Positions 1 to 10,312 of a stretch of DNA of 64,000 nt are shown here, one piece after another; position 1 is the first letter of the stretch; each line of letters begins with the position of its first letter. The position numbers and the translations under genes are program-made. Source of the DNA: Eucommia ulmoides (taxonomy: Eukaryota > Streptophyta > Magnoliopsida > Garryales > Eucommiaceae); contig CM028335.1 in the NCBI GenBank assembly GCA_016647705.1, positions 1,736,001-1,800,000 of the forward strand, in the 5' to 3' direction. The notes under the pieces were generated by a model. The model was not told the origin of the DNA. It worked only from the letters and a program-made list of their open reading frames with translations, and did no database searches.

Positions 1-1149
1 AGCTTGTCTGGACTCTGCATAAGATAGGAATGTCAAAGCTCAAAAGTACGCGATTAAGTAAATGCAGGGGGATGAAACCATGTAGACTCAGAGCTTCAGG
101 TTCCAAATCCAAGTGAAACGGCAGGAATGGGAGGTAGAAAATGCACACCTACTATCTCTACTCTTGTCAATTTCACTATCAACAACTATTAACTTTTGCA
201 TATGAGGTTTCACAAAGATTGATTAGATAATTGCATTCCTTCTTGGACTGCAAATAATAATAATAAAAAAAATAATGAAATTAAATATCTCTGTAGTAAA
301 ACCAAATTCCTAAGAAAGTTCCGCGAGAAGAATCTCCTCGTGGTGAAAAGTGATGTATGTGTGTGTTTGATGAATTGGTAATTCAAGAAAAACTAATGTT
401 AGTAAACAATAAAAGTACATTGTTCCCAGATTTCTATATTTGTTTCACGTTTTTGTGGGAACAAAAACATTGAACAAATGCCACTTTAATACTTATTTTC
501 CTAGAAAACATTGAAAAGATAAAGACTTTGGGGATCAAATTTTTTCGGTTTTCATAATTAAATTTGTTCCTAAAATCTAGGAACTAAACAAAAGAAAAAT
601 TATTTTGTTCCCACTTCCCATAATAACAGAAACAAAAATTTGGTGCAAAATAACAAAACAAACCAGCTCGTCCTGCCAACATGGACCAGAAAAAGAAATT
701 TGGAAAAGTATATGGAACAAAAAAAAAAAGAATACAAAAACACAACCTATGTGTTTTTGTTTGGATTTTTGTTTCTGTTCTCAAGAAAACTTTCGACAAA
801 AACACTAATATGGGAACAACTCTGATTTGTTCTCAAGTATTTGCCCTAAATTAAATTAATCACCAATAATCGAGCAAATAGATACAATAAGTAATTTGCA
901 AATTTCTCAAACTTCATAGAAATATTCATAAAAACACAACACACGGTTTAGATAGAAATAAAAAATTAGAATATTTATTTTGAGAAAATAAATATATTAT
1001 TTTGAAAAGTAAAGATGATTTATTTTGGGAAAAAAAATATTTTTATAAGAGAATAATAATGATAAGTAAAGATGATTTATCTATTTAAATTGAAAATGAA
1101 AATTTACCCCTTATTAAGAAAAATTATGAATAAATGGTTCTCTAATGGC

Positions 1150-1385
1150 AACAACCCAATATCAGTAGACCCAAATTTATAAAGTTACTCAACAACTCAA
1201 TTAATAAAAAATCTATAGAAACAACTAAATAACTCAATCAATTAATCCCCCCCAAAAAAAAGTCCCATGTAAAACAAAATATGAACTTATCCCCACTCAC
1301 TATCATGTAATATACTTCATAAGTGAAGTTATTACTTAAAGAAATTGAACATAACATATCCGCTTGCAAAGATTTGGTCATTTTG
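1150..1385 (+). repeat. Direct repeat, copy 1 (about 235 bp)
   Basis: This segment matches 2243-2465 in the same orientation, including the shared stretches AATATCAGTAGA, CAATTAATAAAAAATCTATA, GTAAAACAAAATATG and CATATCCGCTTG. The copies have diverged by point changes and small indels, so the duplication is old. No terminal inverted repeats or target-site duplication are evident, so a local tandem duplication is more likely than a transposon. Confidence 0.8.
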
Positions 1386-2242
1386 GAAAAAGTGATGAAA
1401 TATGTTAGTTGAAAATTGAAAGTTGGCAATTAATTTGGGAAATTCAAAAAGGGAAAGTAAAACAATTATTTTGCAAGAAAAGGAATAATACAATGTTGTG
1501 CTAAAATTCCATATACACAAATTTATATTTGACCACAAATGGATCATACAATGTTTGCATCCTAAAATTTTAATGTAAGTGTTGGGCTTTAGAGGGAGAG
1601 ATTTACCTTTGGTAAAATATATTCAAGCGACAACAAAAAGGAAGAGGGGTGAAAAACTAATTCTCATCAAAATCAAAGATTTTATCTCAAGTTCTAGACC
1701 CTTCATTTTCTCAAAAGCAATTCTAACCATTAAATTCAATGTCTGTCTTTGATTTGTATTAGAGATATGCAAAAGATTAAGAGAAATGTAATGGAAAATA
1801 GAAATATTACCTTTACAATAATGATGGCTATGACACCTAGCACAATATAAGGAAGAGCAATGCCATTATACATATATCAGTTGGAACCTAAAAGCAAAAT
1901 CATAGTAAGTACCATAAAATAGAAGCAAACATGGAAAAAAAAAAGTAACTTCATCAGTATCTTAGAGATTGACTTGCCTACCAATTTCCTTGACCAGTTT
2001 AAAAGTCTTTTTTTATTGAAAACTGGACAAAGTCCCAGTTCATTCACAATCCTCCCCATTTGTTTAGTCTAAACATTTAAGTGGAAAAAAATATATTAAA
2101 TCTATAAAACATTTCATGGATCTGTAATTTGCTTAATAGCTGAGATCCTTTCAAATGCATCAAAATGACACACCTGTGTTTTGAGAGCAACTGCAATATG
2201 TGTTCCAACATTTACTGTGGTGGAAGGGAACAGACTGTAGCA

Positions 2243-2465
2243 TCAACCAAATATCAGTAGATCAAATTTACTAAATAACTCAATTAATAAAAAATCTATA
2301 GAAACAACTAAATAACTCAATTAATTAATAAAAAAAAAAAACAATAACATAAATATTAGATGTAAAACAAAATATGTACTAATGCCTACTTACATGTAGT
2401 ATGCTTCATAAGTTAAGCTATTACTTGGAAAGATGGAGAATAGCATATCCGCTTGGGAGGATTTA
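2243..2465 (+). repeat. Direct repeat, copy 2 (about 225 bp)
   Basis: This is the second copy of the segment at 1150-1385, about 1.1 kb downstream in the same orientation. It carries an extra poly(A) tract near 2330 and lies immediately beyond the 3' side of the H+-ATPase fragment. Confidence 0.8.
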
Positions 2466-2681
2466 GAATGATGCAGTTAAGCTTCTTCACAAATTAAAAG
2501 GAATAAAATATAAATAATAAACAAATAAATAAAATTGAAAAATGATTGACCGAATCAAAATAGTATTTTTTTTTGGATCCTATCTCAAATAGGAATAAGG
2601 CTAGAATGTGTTTTTCTGTTTTTCGATCAAAACACTTCCATGTGAAAGTCAATCTAGAAAACGAAACCTAAAATCACATAC

Positions 2682-3043
2682 CTAGAAAACCCCCTGCAAA
2701 TCCATTGGCTTTCTCAATAAAATCTTCCACTGGAAGAGCAGCTATGGAAGCATCCTTGTCCTGACCAAGTATTTGGCATGTCTCCTTTGCAATAGCAAGT
2801 TGATCACCTACACATTCGCACACCAGTCAAGTAAGAGGTCATACAATATAAATTTGACTAATTATCATGTTTCCACAATAAATGAATGATCCAATTACCA
2901 TCAATCATCTTCACATTTATACCAAGATTAAGGGTTCTTCTTATCGTCTCTGCACTATCATGTCTAGGAGAATCAAAAAGGGGCAGTAGTCCAACAAACT
3001 GCCATGGACCACCAACACTTTCTTTTGATTTCTCAGGCACTTC
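2682..3043 (-). pseudogene. Plasma-membrane H+-ATPase fragment (two exons)
   Basis: Two minus-strand exons encode part of a plant plasma-membrane proton pump (P3A-type P-ATPase). Exon 3043-2899 reads EVPEKSKES, then [14 protein letters not shown], then [11 protein letters not shown], ending at KMID. It is followed by a GT donor. Exon 2807-2682 follows an AG acceptor and continues in phase with [24 protein letters not shown] and NGFAGGFL, then a GT donor. The region corresponds to the N/P-domain boundary around the conserved KMITGDQ motif. The conserved Thr is Asp here, and about 13 residues are missing between AIAKET and GQDKD. No catalytic DKTGT region, membrane segments or other exons are visible in the window. 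It is therefore best called a relict. Family assignment is secure and functional loss is inferred. Confidence 0.85.
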
Positions 3044-4994
3044 CTACATTAATAAAATGGAAGAGACAAATAGAAGTTAAAAAATAAGACTCATAAAAAT
3101 AATTAACTTATCCCCAGTTTTTTCAACCAACAATTGGTAACAGATGAGGTAGCAAGATTAATGGTTTGGTGAAATAAATTATTTTAATGCCCTACCTAAT
3201 TGCTTGGCTTTGATTGTTCTAATCTATGTTAATATGAAACTGCCTGATTAACAAATGACAATTAGATTGATCCAACACAAGTTTTACGTATTTCCTCAGA
3301 TCAAGTAATGAAATCTCTGTCCATTTTGATTTTTCAAAACTTTCAAAGCACACTCCTAAACTAAAGTATATTTCACACAAAATGAATCAAAGGGAAACCA
3401 AAAGAAATCCGGTTCTTACCCCCTCTAAGCAACCATAGTAAGATCTGAGAAAATTCAAACAACAAGTAAATTCATGTTGTTCACTTTGTTTCATTCACAT
3501 AGGCAATAGATCAAACACTTGAAACGAATAGAAGTACTCCCATTCAAATCAAAGCTTTAATAACATAACATCATCACAATCTCAAAATTGGATTTAGAGA
3601 ATTAAGCGCTTCAGAAAACAAAAAACACAAATTCAAAATATAGGTCGAAACCCTAATCACCGAAGCAAAAGTAATTGATTACGGATTAAAAATAAAAAAA
3701 AATAAAAAAATAAAATCTCAATGAAATCGCTCCAATTTAAAAGACAAATTGCTCTGATTAGAAATCCAACCAATTGCCAGAAATGTGGGAAAATTGAGGG
3801 ACAGAGTAGCGTACCTGAGGAATTTGGAACCCATAAATGGAAGAAATTTGTTCAATATCAGCAAAATTTGTTCCAAGAAATCACTTCAGTGGTTGGGACG
3901 GTCGCGTCGTGGTGCCTGTTCAGTAAGAAGAAAGAGAAAGAAAGATCGATGGAGGGAAGGTAGAGAGTAGAAAGAGAAAGGAATGTGGATGGAGAGATGG
4001 ATGAGAGAGAGAAAGAAAGAGCAAGACCTTACCTGTGGCGGCGAGGAAAGAGAATCACGGAGAGATTTAAGGTAGGCTGAGATGGGCGTGAGAGATGAGG
4101 AAAAGGTGAGAGAGAGACCATACCTGAAGCGGCGAATGAAGTAGCTTCTCAGATTGGATGAGGGAAAGTGTGAGAAAGGGAAGGCGATGACTGGGTGATC
4201 AACGGGGATACGGAAATTGCAGGTGCGATGGATCTAGTCTGAGCCACGACGGGCTGAATGGTCAAGCTTAGGGGCGAGAGGGAGGGGATGCGGATGAAAG
4301 GGGATACGGAAAAATCAAGAGATTGAGGTTTACAATAACATGGGGACGGCAGCGGGAGTGAGGGAGAGAAGGAGAGAGAGGGCGATGACAGAGCGGTGAT
4401 GGCGAAAGGAGGAGCGACAACCGATTTCTGGCGATGGAGATGGTTCGACGATGGCGTTGATGGCGCGATGGAGATGGCGATGTCTGGTGACAACGATGGA
4501 TATGGCGATGGCGCGGTGGTGCTCTGGCAGTAGCGGCGACGACGGTTGGGATTGTGAGGATTGGGGATGATCTGAAGAGGAAAGGTGGAGCTCACGCTTT
4601 GGGAATGGAGATGGCTATAAAAGATTGAGAGAACATATTAGGCGGTTGCAATTATAACAGGATTGTGAGAGATTTGGGGGTTTATTTGTTGATAGAGAAA
4701 CTATAGTGTCGTGACTTACAGAGATTTAAAAAAAAATAATCAACCAAAACCGTTGGATTGAAATGATCCCACGGTAAAAAATGATCAAAAAATCTCAACC
4801 CTTGATCTAATCTGATCGGATGGCCAAAAATGTCTACTGGTATCATTTAATTTTGTTCGTTGGATATTCGATCCAAGGTTCGATCCAAGGACCCAAAATG
4901 TCTCAAATATAAAATGTCTCCAGGTGTAATCTCAGCCGTCAGATATTCGATCCGACGGTTCAAAATGTCTCAAAATGTAAATATGTTGTGATTT
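3044..4994. other. Non-coding; GA/CT-rich stretch with splice-donor-like sites
   Basis: No recognisable protein is encoded. From about 3,700 to 4,600 the minus strand is CT-rich like a 5' leader. It contains three donor-like CAG/GTA sites, at about 3,813, 4,034 and 4,117, each preceded by exon-like sequence. A long open frame on the minus strand (4149-4595) has no ATG and is a low-complexity Ser/Pro sequence. From 4,735 to 4,980 there are short repeated motifs such as GATATTCGATCC and AAAATGTCTC, typical of decayed plant repeats. Confidence 0.45.
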
Positions 4995-5307
4995 ATAAAT
5001 ATATATATATATATATAGGAGAGATTAAACTGTAAACAAATAAACACACACACATATAAAAGGGATTAAATTTTACATATATAAAAAAGTGAACATATAT
5101 ATGTCATAAAAATATATCTAAAATATTAGTTTCGTGGTTTGGTTTCATGGTTCGGTTTCGCGGTTACTATCTTAAAATCAAAACAGCTACAATTGCTAAT
5201 TTTAAAATCAAAATCGCAACTAAACCACTTAGTCGGTTTTAAAACTGAACTATTCGGTTAGATTTCTCTTTGTTACCCATCGGTTCTTTTTTTTTTGGCC
5301 AACCCTA
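4995..5307 (+). mobile_element. hAT-like MITE, 5'-truncated
   Basis: This is the right part of the non-autonomous hAT-like element seen complete at 17449-17996. It has the internal CGGTTTCG/CGGTTA-rich sequence and ends in a decayed TTGGCCAACCCTA terminus, followed by the ATGAATTT target duplicate at 5308-5315. The left part is missing because block X begins inside it. It lies about 260 bp upstream of the DUF7138 start codon. Confidence 0.8.
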
Positions 5308-5521
5308 ATGAATTTCCAACAAATTGGGGTTGAAATTGTTGAAATCAATACTTGAGGAGCTAAAGTGAAAATAAAGATATAGTAAGAGGACAAAAATGTA
5401 GTTTTACCATATAATTTCTCTCTTTGACTCTTCTCTCTCTAGAATTTTTTAACGGTAAAAAAAAAGTCGTCTTATGATATCTTGTATAACAAAATACCGA
5501 TATTTTTGCTATGAATCCCAC

Positions 5522-5529
5522 TATAAGTA
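5522..5529 (+). promoter_or_regulatory. TATA box of DUF7138 copy 1
   Basis: TATAAGTA lies 43 bp upstream of the ATG. The same sequence stands at the same distance before copies 2 and 4, and as TATAAATA before copy 3. A short 5' leader of roughly 15 nt is implied. Confidence 0.65.
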
Positions 5530-5571
5530 CCCCTCCTCACCATCTTCAATTTAAATATTCAACTGTTGGAG

Positions 5572-6225
5572 ATGGCGGATGTGGTTTTTCCGGTGGTGTT
5601 CTTCGACGGAGAGAGAGATATTGACGCCGGAAACCTTCCGATTCGTCCGTCGCTCACATTCAAAGCATATCAGTCCATGTTGAGCCGGTTGATCGCAATG
5701 CAGGCGAATCAGATTTTAAGCTATCTTGTCCACGACAACGAGGAGTTGTGGGCGGAGGAAGGTTACGAGAGGATTCCGATCACGGCAAAGATTGATTTCG
5801 CGGCCGTAGCTCGTGAGAAAGATTGCTACATCTACGTGATTCTGAAGCGATCGAGGAGGGAAAGAAGACGGAGGGTAGATAGGACTGTGATCGTACCCTC
5901 TGCCACTGCAAGTTTTCCGGTGCCGGAGAATTTCTACTTGAAAGATGCAGGAGCACCGCTGAATAGTTTTCCGGTCATGGAGTCCGTGATTTTTGAAGTG
6001 AGGAGTGAAGATATACAGACGACGAGTACAGAAGCGGAGGACGATGCGACATCTCTTTACTCCACCTTGAACGACCTAATTATGCATTTGTTACAAAACA
6101 CGACGGGAGCTACCGATTGTCGCTCGCCGGAGATGGAATGCAGCACCGGTGGTCATCCGGTGTGCAGCGATCCGTTCTGTTGGTGTAAAGATTTTTTTTA
6201 TCTTTTAAACAATTACGTTGTTTAA
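5572..6225 (+). CDS. DUF7138-family protein, copy 1
   Basis: A single-exon gene encodes 217 residues. The N-terminal third, with FPVVFFDGER at 6-15 and IRPSLTFKAYQSML at 24-37, matches what I recall of the plant DUF7138 family, whose biochemical role is not established. Features visible are an Arg/Lys cluster at 92-104 resembling a nuclear localisation signal, an acidic middle, and a C-terminal Cys pattern C190-x7-C198-x4-C203-x-C205. There is no signal peptide or membrane segment. The start is the ATG at 5572, 43 bp after a TATA box; a TTG two codons earlier is not used. It differs from copies 2 and 4 by Met/Leu and Arg/Gly changes near residues 141-148 and groups with copy 3. AATAAA-like signals follow near 6,300. 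Three of four copies in the window remain open, so the gene may be functional. Confidence 0.8.
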   Translation: MADVVFPVVFFDGERDIDAGNLPIRPSLTFKAYQSMLSRLIAMQANQILSYLVHDNEELWAEEGYERIPITAKIDFAAVAREKDCYIYVILKRSRRERRRRVDRTVIVPSATASFPVPENFYLKDAGAPLNSFPVMESVIFEVRSEDIQTTSTEAEDDATSLYSTLNDLIMHLLQNTTGATDCRSPEMECSTGGHPVCSDPFCWCKDFFYLLNNYVV

Positions 6226-7500
6226 TCTTGATGATAAAAAAGAGTCTTTAATTTTTTATTTTTTTGTATTTTTTTAATGAATTTTGTATTGTTTTTGATT
6301 AATAAATTGAATAATGTATTTTTTTTTGTATGTTTTTAATAAATTTTGTATTGCTTTTGATTAAGAAATTAAAATTATCATTTCTTTTGAATTATGTATT
6401 TTTTTTTATGTTTTTAATAAATTTTGGTATTGCTTTTGATTAAGAAATTAATTTTTTCATTTTTTGTCTATTTTTATCCATAATTATTTCAAAATTCCAA
6501 ATTAAATTAAAACTATATTTTTGAAATCAAGTTTACTTTTTCAAATTGGAAAACACTATGAATTTCTTTTGTTTAAAGAATTAGTTTTTAAATATAAAAT
6601 CTAAAATTTATTGTGATATTTTGAAGAAAAAATATATTTTAAGGTGAATTTGGAAGAAAGAATCACATTTATTTTTAAAATTAAATTTTATAATTCATTC
6701 TTTTTTATTTTATTTTAATAATCTGTTCTAATTTCAATAATCTGATTTTATTTTAAATTTTGTAAAGAACACATATTTATTTATTTATAAATGATGTTTT
6801 ATTTATTCATGAAATTCTAATTATTTTCAAATTCAACTCTAGTAACTAAAAAAACATATACTACAAAAAAATTGGAAAAAAAAAAAAAAAAAAAAGAACG
6901 ATAGCGTGAAAATGGTCTCTTCCCATGCATGCAAAATAGGTTTTTTTTTTTAGGTTTCCTTCAAACGGTCGAAATTCAAATATTTAGATTATATATTTTT
7001 TTTCAAATTTATGAAAAACTCAAAATCGTAAAAGTTTGTAAGATTATACCTCACAAAACTTCACAAATTTTATGAAAGATTCAAAATCGTAAAATTTTGA
7101 AAGAATGTAACTCACTGGAAAAGTTTGATTTTGTCAATTTATGAAAAATTGTAATTCATGAACTATTGAAAGGCTAGCTCCAGGGGTGTAACTCACTGGA
7201 AAAACCAGATTTTGTCACTTTATGAAAAATTGTAGTTCATGAACTTTTGAAATGCTAGCTTCCCAAAATACTCTATTTCGCTAATTTTTTAAAAAAACTC
7301 AAAATTCTGAAATTTTAAAATAAAATAAATTAATTTTGAAACTTTTTATATTAAATTAAAATTAAATTTTGAAAATCGAGTTTACTTTTTTTTTTTTCAA
7401 AGAATTATTTTTTAAATATAAAATATAAAATTTTATATTTTGGTATTTTTGAAAATATTGAAAAAAGAAAAAGAATGATAGCATAAAAATGGCCTCCTCC
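6226..7500 (+). repeat. AT-rich 3' flank with duplicated RY-containing module
   Basis: There is no gene here. The sequence TGATAGCGTGAAAATGG followed by a CATGCATGCAAAATAGG segment and AAACGGTCGAAATTCAAA occurs at about 6,897-6,985. A partial copy ends near 7,500. Between them lies a degenerate tandem repeat of about 75 bp, with units containing GTAACTCACTGGAAAAA, TTTATGAAAAATTGTA and TTCATGAAC. The same architecture follows the other DUF7138 copies. Confidence 0.75.
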
Positions 7501-7715
7501 CACATGTATTTTTTTTTTATAAGCAAATATCATATATAAGATAAGGGGAAGAATATTTTTTTTGCTACACGAAAACGTGTTGTCGAGTAGCTTGCAAGAC
7601 CCCAAGCCAACAAAATACACCGATTATCTAAATTCAAAGACCTAGGATCAAGACAAGCACTCCCCAACAAGTATACACCCTGGCTATTCACAATAACTAC
7701 ACAACATATCTAACA

Positions 7716-8090
7716 CTACAGTTCATGAATACAAAATGAACAACGAACATACTCCCATGAGAGAAGGCGCAACCGGAGAAGGACAACATCTTGGGACCAA
7801 GAAGATTCTACGACAACACATTTATCGCACTTACAAGTTGACACTCTCTCAGCAGTAAACCCTTTTCTCAAATGATCAGTCATATGCCCCTCTTCTTTCG
7901 CATTCCAATTACCCTTAATCTCTACCCTCTGAGTAGTACCATCACACAACTGATGTGTTCCCCCTTGAAACCCACTATCTCCAACAACACTACCATTTTG
8001 ATCTAACAACACAACGCCCAAACATACTTTCTCTTTTTTCCTCCACACGAGATTAATCCCACGTGCATTAAATACACAAAAATTCAAATG
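7716..8090 (-). pseudogene. Broken gene of unrecognised family, C-terminus deleted (copy 1)
   Basis: The minus strand encodes a frame reading NARGINLVWRKKEKVC, LGVVLLDQNGSVVG, RVEIKGNWNAKEEGHMTD and CDKCVVVESSWSQD, then an unrelated tail. I do not recognise the family. A Cys pair (CKCDKC) and a charged, non-membrane composition are all I can say. Compared with 50032-50590, the C-terminal part is missing. About 640 bp have been lost between two GACAAC sequences, joining AAGGACAAC directly to ATCTTGGGACC. No in-frame ATG is present at the 5' end; the frame runs on upstream, so this may be an internal exon. Copy 1 keeps 17 residues (after DQNGS) that copy 2 lacks. Confidence 0.6.
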
Positions 8091-8240
8091 TTACTTAAAC
8101 AAAGAGGAAAAAAAACTATATTTTTTTTCCCCACAAAGATACACACACCATATATATAATGTACAACCATATATGATATTTTTACAGGAAGATTTTAAAT
8201 AATAATGCAACTGCACCGATTAGGCTGCCTACGTACCTAG

Positions 8241-8490
8241 ATAGTTAAAAGGATAAATGACATTTTATTCTCCTGTGTTTTGCACGAATTGCACTTTACT
8301 TCACTGTGGTATTTCTGTAAGCACACAATCCTCTTAAATTTATATTTCGTAAGCATACAACCTCTTGTAATTGCTCACGATATGTCAGTATAAGGGGATT
8401 GTGTTAATACAAAAATACTATAGTGGGATAAACTGCAATTCGCGTAAAACACAAAAAAATAAAATATTATTTACCCTTTATAAAACTATC
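8241..8490. mobile_element. Foldback MITE (about 250 bp), copy in X1
   Basis: The sequence is nearly palindromic over its whole length. The left arm ATAGTTAAAAGGATAAATGA continues through GTGTTTTGCACGAATTGCA. The right arm read in reverse gives ATAGTTTTATAAAGGGTAAA continuing through GTGTTTTACGCGAATTGCA. No coding capacity. The same element lies at 50737-50985, so it predates the duplication. It sits about 70 bp beyond the stop codon of the MED26-like gene and could serve as its 3' region. Confidence 0.75.
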
Positions 8491-8558
8491 TGGGATCAAG
8501 CTGCACGTAGTTCTCTCTCACTCTCACCTCTTTTTTTTAGTTCAATAAATATAATCTA

Positions 8559-9287
8559 TTACCATAGCCTTCTTTTGCGAGAACATCTATCTTTGAAGCT
8601 GTCAGGAGGAAGATCCTTCATGTCGATCATCTTTATCTTCCTCCTCGTCTCCTTCGATTGATTGTATCCGGCTTGAAACTTCCGTTTGGACAACTCGAAC
8701 TTCATTGTGTATGGATCTTGAACAACAACCGGACTCTTGGAAGGCTTGACAGTGTAACCTCCACTATTGCCGGAATCCTTGGCAGGTGCTTCCCTCGTCC
8801 GGTGACCAACGGCAACCATTGGCATCTTGCTCTGCGGTGCTCCTCTTGCCTGAACTTTATCAGCAACCCTACTCTTCGCATGTGTTTCTTCCATGTCCAA
8901 AGGATCAACCATGGCCAAACACTTGACGGTGCTGCTGCGTTCGTTGTTGCCAGAAATCTGGGCCGGCGCCGTTGTTACCTCCTCCGTATCGATTTTTCCA
9001 ACGGAGGGTAACTTCTTGATCTTGATTTTGATGGTGCCTCGCCGCTCCGCTCCAATATTGTTGATAGAATCTTGGGACTCCATTTCGAAGTCCCTCATTT
9101 CTTGATCATCATTAAAATCCCCCAAAGGACCGATGGGTAGATCGAACAGTAGATCAGCCAATCTTGATCGCCGGTTCTTGAACTCCGGCTTGAGAGAAGC
9201 CACCCCGATGGCCATCTCGATCAGATCGAAAATACCCATCTGTTTTTCCTGCCGAATCTTTTGCCAAAACATCTTCTCTACATCCAT
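8559..9287 (-). CDS. MED26-like protein lacking the TFIIS-N domain, copy 1
   Basis: An intronless frame encodes 242 residues. Residues 1-48 (MDVEKMFWQKIRQ, GIFDLIEMAIGVAS, then FKNRRSRLADLLF) resemble the N-terminus of plant Mediator subunit 26, a nuclear RNA polymerase II co-activator component. Residues 196-242 (KFELSKRKFQAGYNQSKE, RRKIKMIDMKDLP) resemble the C-terminal end of the same family. Between them, where MED26 has the helical TFIIS N-terminal (LW) domain, there is only about 145 residues of low-conservation linker. The usual length of plant MED26 is well over 300 residues. The start is the ATG at 9287; the frame opens two codons earlier with GTG. A second intact copy stands at 51076-51804, differing by scattered substitutions. 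It could be a functional domain-deleted paralogue or a recently arrested gene. Confidence 0.7.
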   Translation of the reverse strand: MDVEKMFWQKIRQEKQMGIFDLIEMAIGVASLKPEFKNRRSRLADLLFDLPIGPLGDFNDDQEMRDFEMESQDSINNIGAERRGTIKIKIKKLPSVGKIDTEEVTTAPAQISGNNERSSTVKCLAMVDPLDMEETHAKSRVADKVQARGAPQSKMPMVAVGHRTREAPAKDSGNSGGYTVKPSKSPVVVQDPYTMKFELSKRKFQAGYNQSKETRRKIKMIDMKDLPPDSFKDRCSRKRRLW

Positions 9288-9293
9288 GGTCAC

Positions 9294-10312
9294 CGATCAC
9301 CACCGCCGTGAAAGAGAAAAGTCACCGATCGTCGCCGCCGTGAAACGGAAAATGAAAGAAAATGAAATCTTCTCGGCAGGAAATGAAAGAAAGTGAAATC
9401 TCCCTTTAGCGAGTATGGGTAAGATTTTTAAACTCGTTTTCCCCGCCGTTTCTAGAAGGAAAATCAAATTTTTTGTTTTGAAAAAGTCCTAGAGAGAGAA
9501 GATGAACGGTAGGGTTGTGGGTATGAAAGTAAATTACACTATCACCCCCTCAAAGTTGTATTTTAGTTTGGAATTAATCACTATAATTTTTATTTAGTTG
9601 TTCTTGTATTCGGATTCAATAAATTGACCCTTCACTTTATTTACAAGTGCTGAAATTAATTTTTTTAGTAAATAATTAATATTAATTAAAAAAATATGAT
9701 ATTCGAATAATCAAACTAAATTAATAAGATTATTTTCAAATAAAAATTTGATATAATAATAACTGAAAATAAATAATAAACTGATTTAGACCAGCGTATT
9801 GCGTGGGTTTAAAAAATTTTTATAATAAATTCTTAATTTTGAAATGTTAAACACGCAGATATCATTTTATTATTTTGGTATCAATATCCGAAAGCGAATG
9901 CATAAATTATAATAAGTAATGGTGTTTTATAAATTACGAATATAAATATAATATTAAAAATTGCATAAATAATCATAAAAGAGAAATTATATTTCTACAA
10001 ATTAACTTTTACTAATATATAATAAAATAACAAACAAATAATTATGTTGGTGTCCCAATGTTGCAGACACTTCGAGTATGGTCTAGTCAGGAATAGGTGG
10101 GTCCTCCTTTTGAGATGGAGTTGTTGAGTCGAAATTGGAGTTGGAAATTCTTCGAGTGAATTGTAACCGATGACCTGGGGACTGACTAGCTAAAGTTCAG
10201 AGTCTTCCCTTTCAGGGAGCTGTACCTGCACAAGGCGAAGATCCTCTGACATGAGAATAAGAGTATAAAGAGAAAAGGTTACAGAAACGAGTCGTATTTA
10301 TTTTGAACTTTT
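9294..10312. other. MED26-like upstream region and intergenic DNA
   Basis: No gene is visible. The part next to the MED26-like ATG should contain its promoter, but I see no clear TATA box. The stretch 10,080-10,312 (GGTCCTCCTTTTGAGATGG, then GACCTGGGGACTGAC) is GC-richer. It is present in the copy at 52,440-52,710 but absent from the inverted copy near 24,100, where the flanks join at a shared TATGG. It may be a deletion product or a small insertion. Confidence 0.55.

Larger units (their letters stand above)
1..2681. other. AT-rich non-coding flank
   Basis: No convincing coding region is visible. The stretch may be intron or downstream DNA of the decayed H+-ATPase gene that lies just to its right on the minus strand, because it contains a duplicated segment of about 230 bp but no further recognisable exon. 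A region near 421-835 has several TTGTTCCCA-type motifs in both orientations and may be an old foldback element. I could not define its ends. Confidence 0.5.

Noticed and set aside
4149..4595. 148-codon open frame on the minus strand
   Set aside because: It opens with GTG, has no ATG, and is a low-complexity Ser/Pro/Ile sequence from repeated GA-rich DNA.
8658..9011. Open frame antisense to the MED26-like gene (also 51,175-51,528)
   Set aside because: Shadow frame; no family resemblance, and the minus-strand protein explains the conservation.
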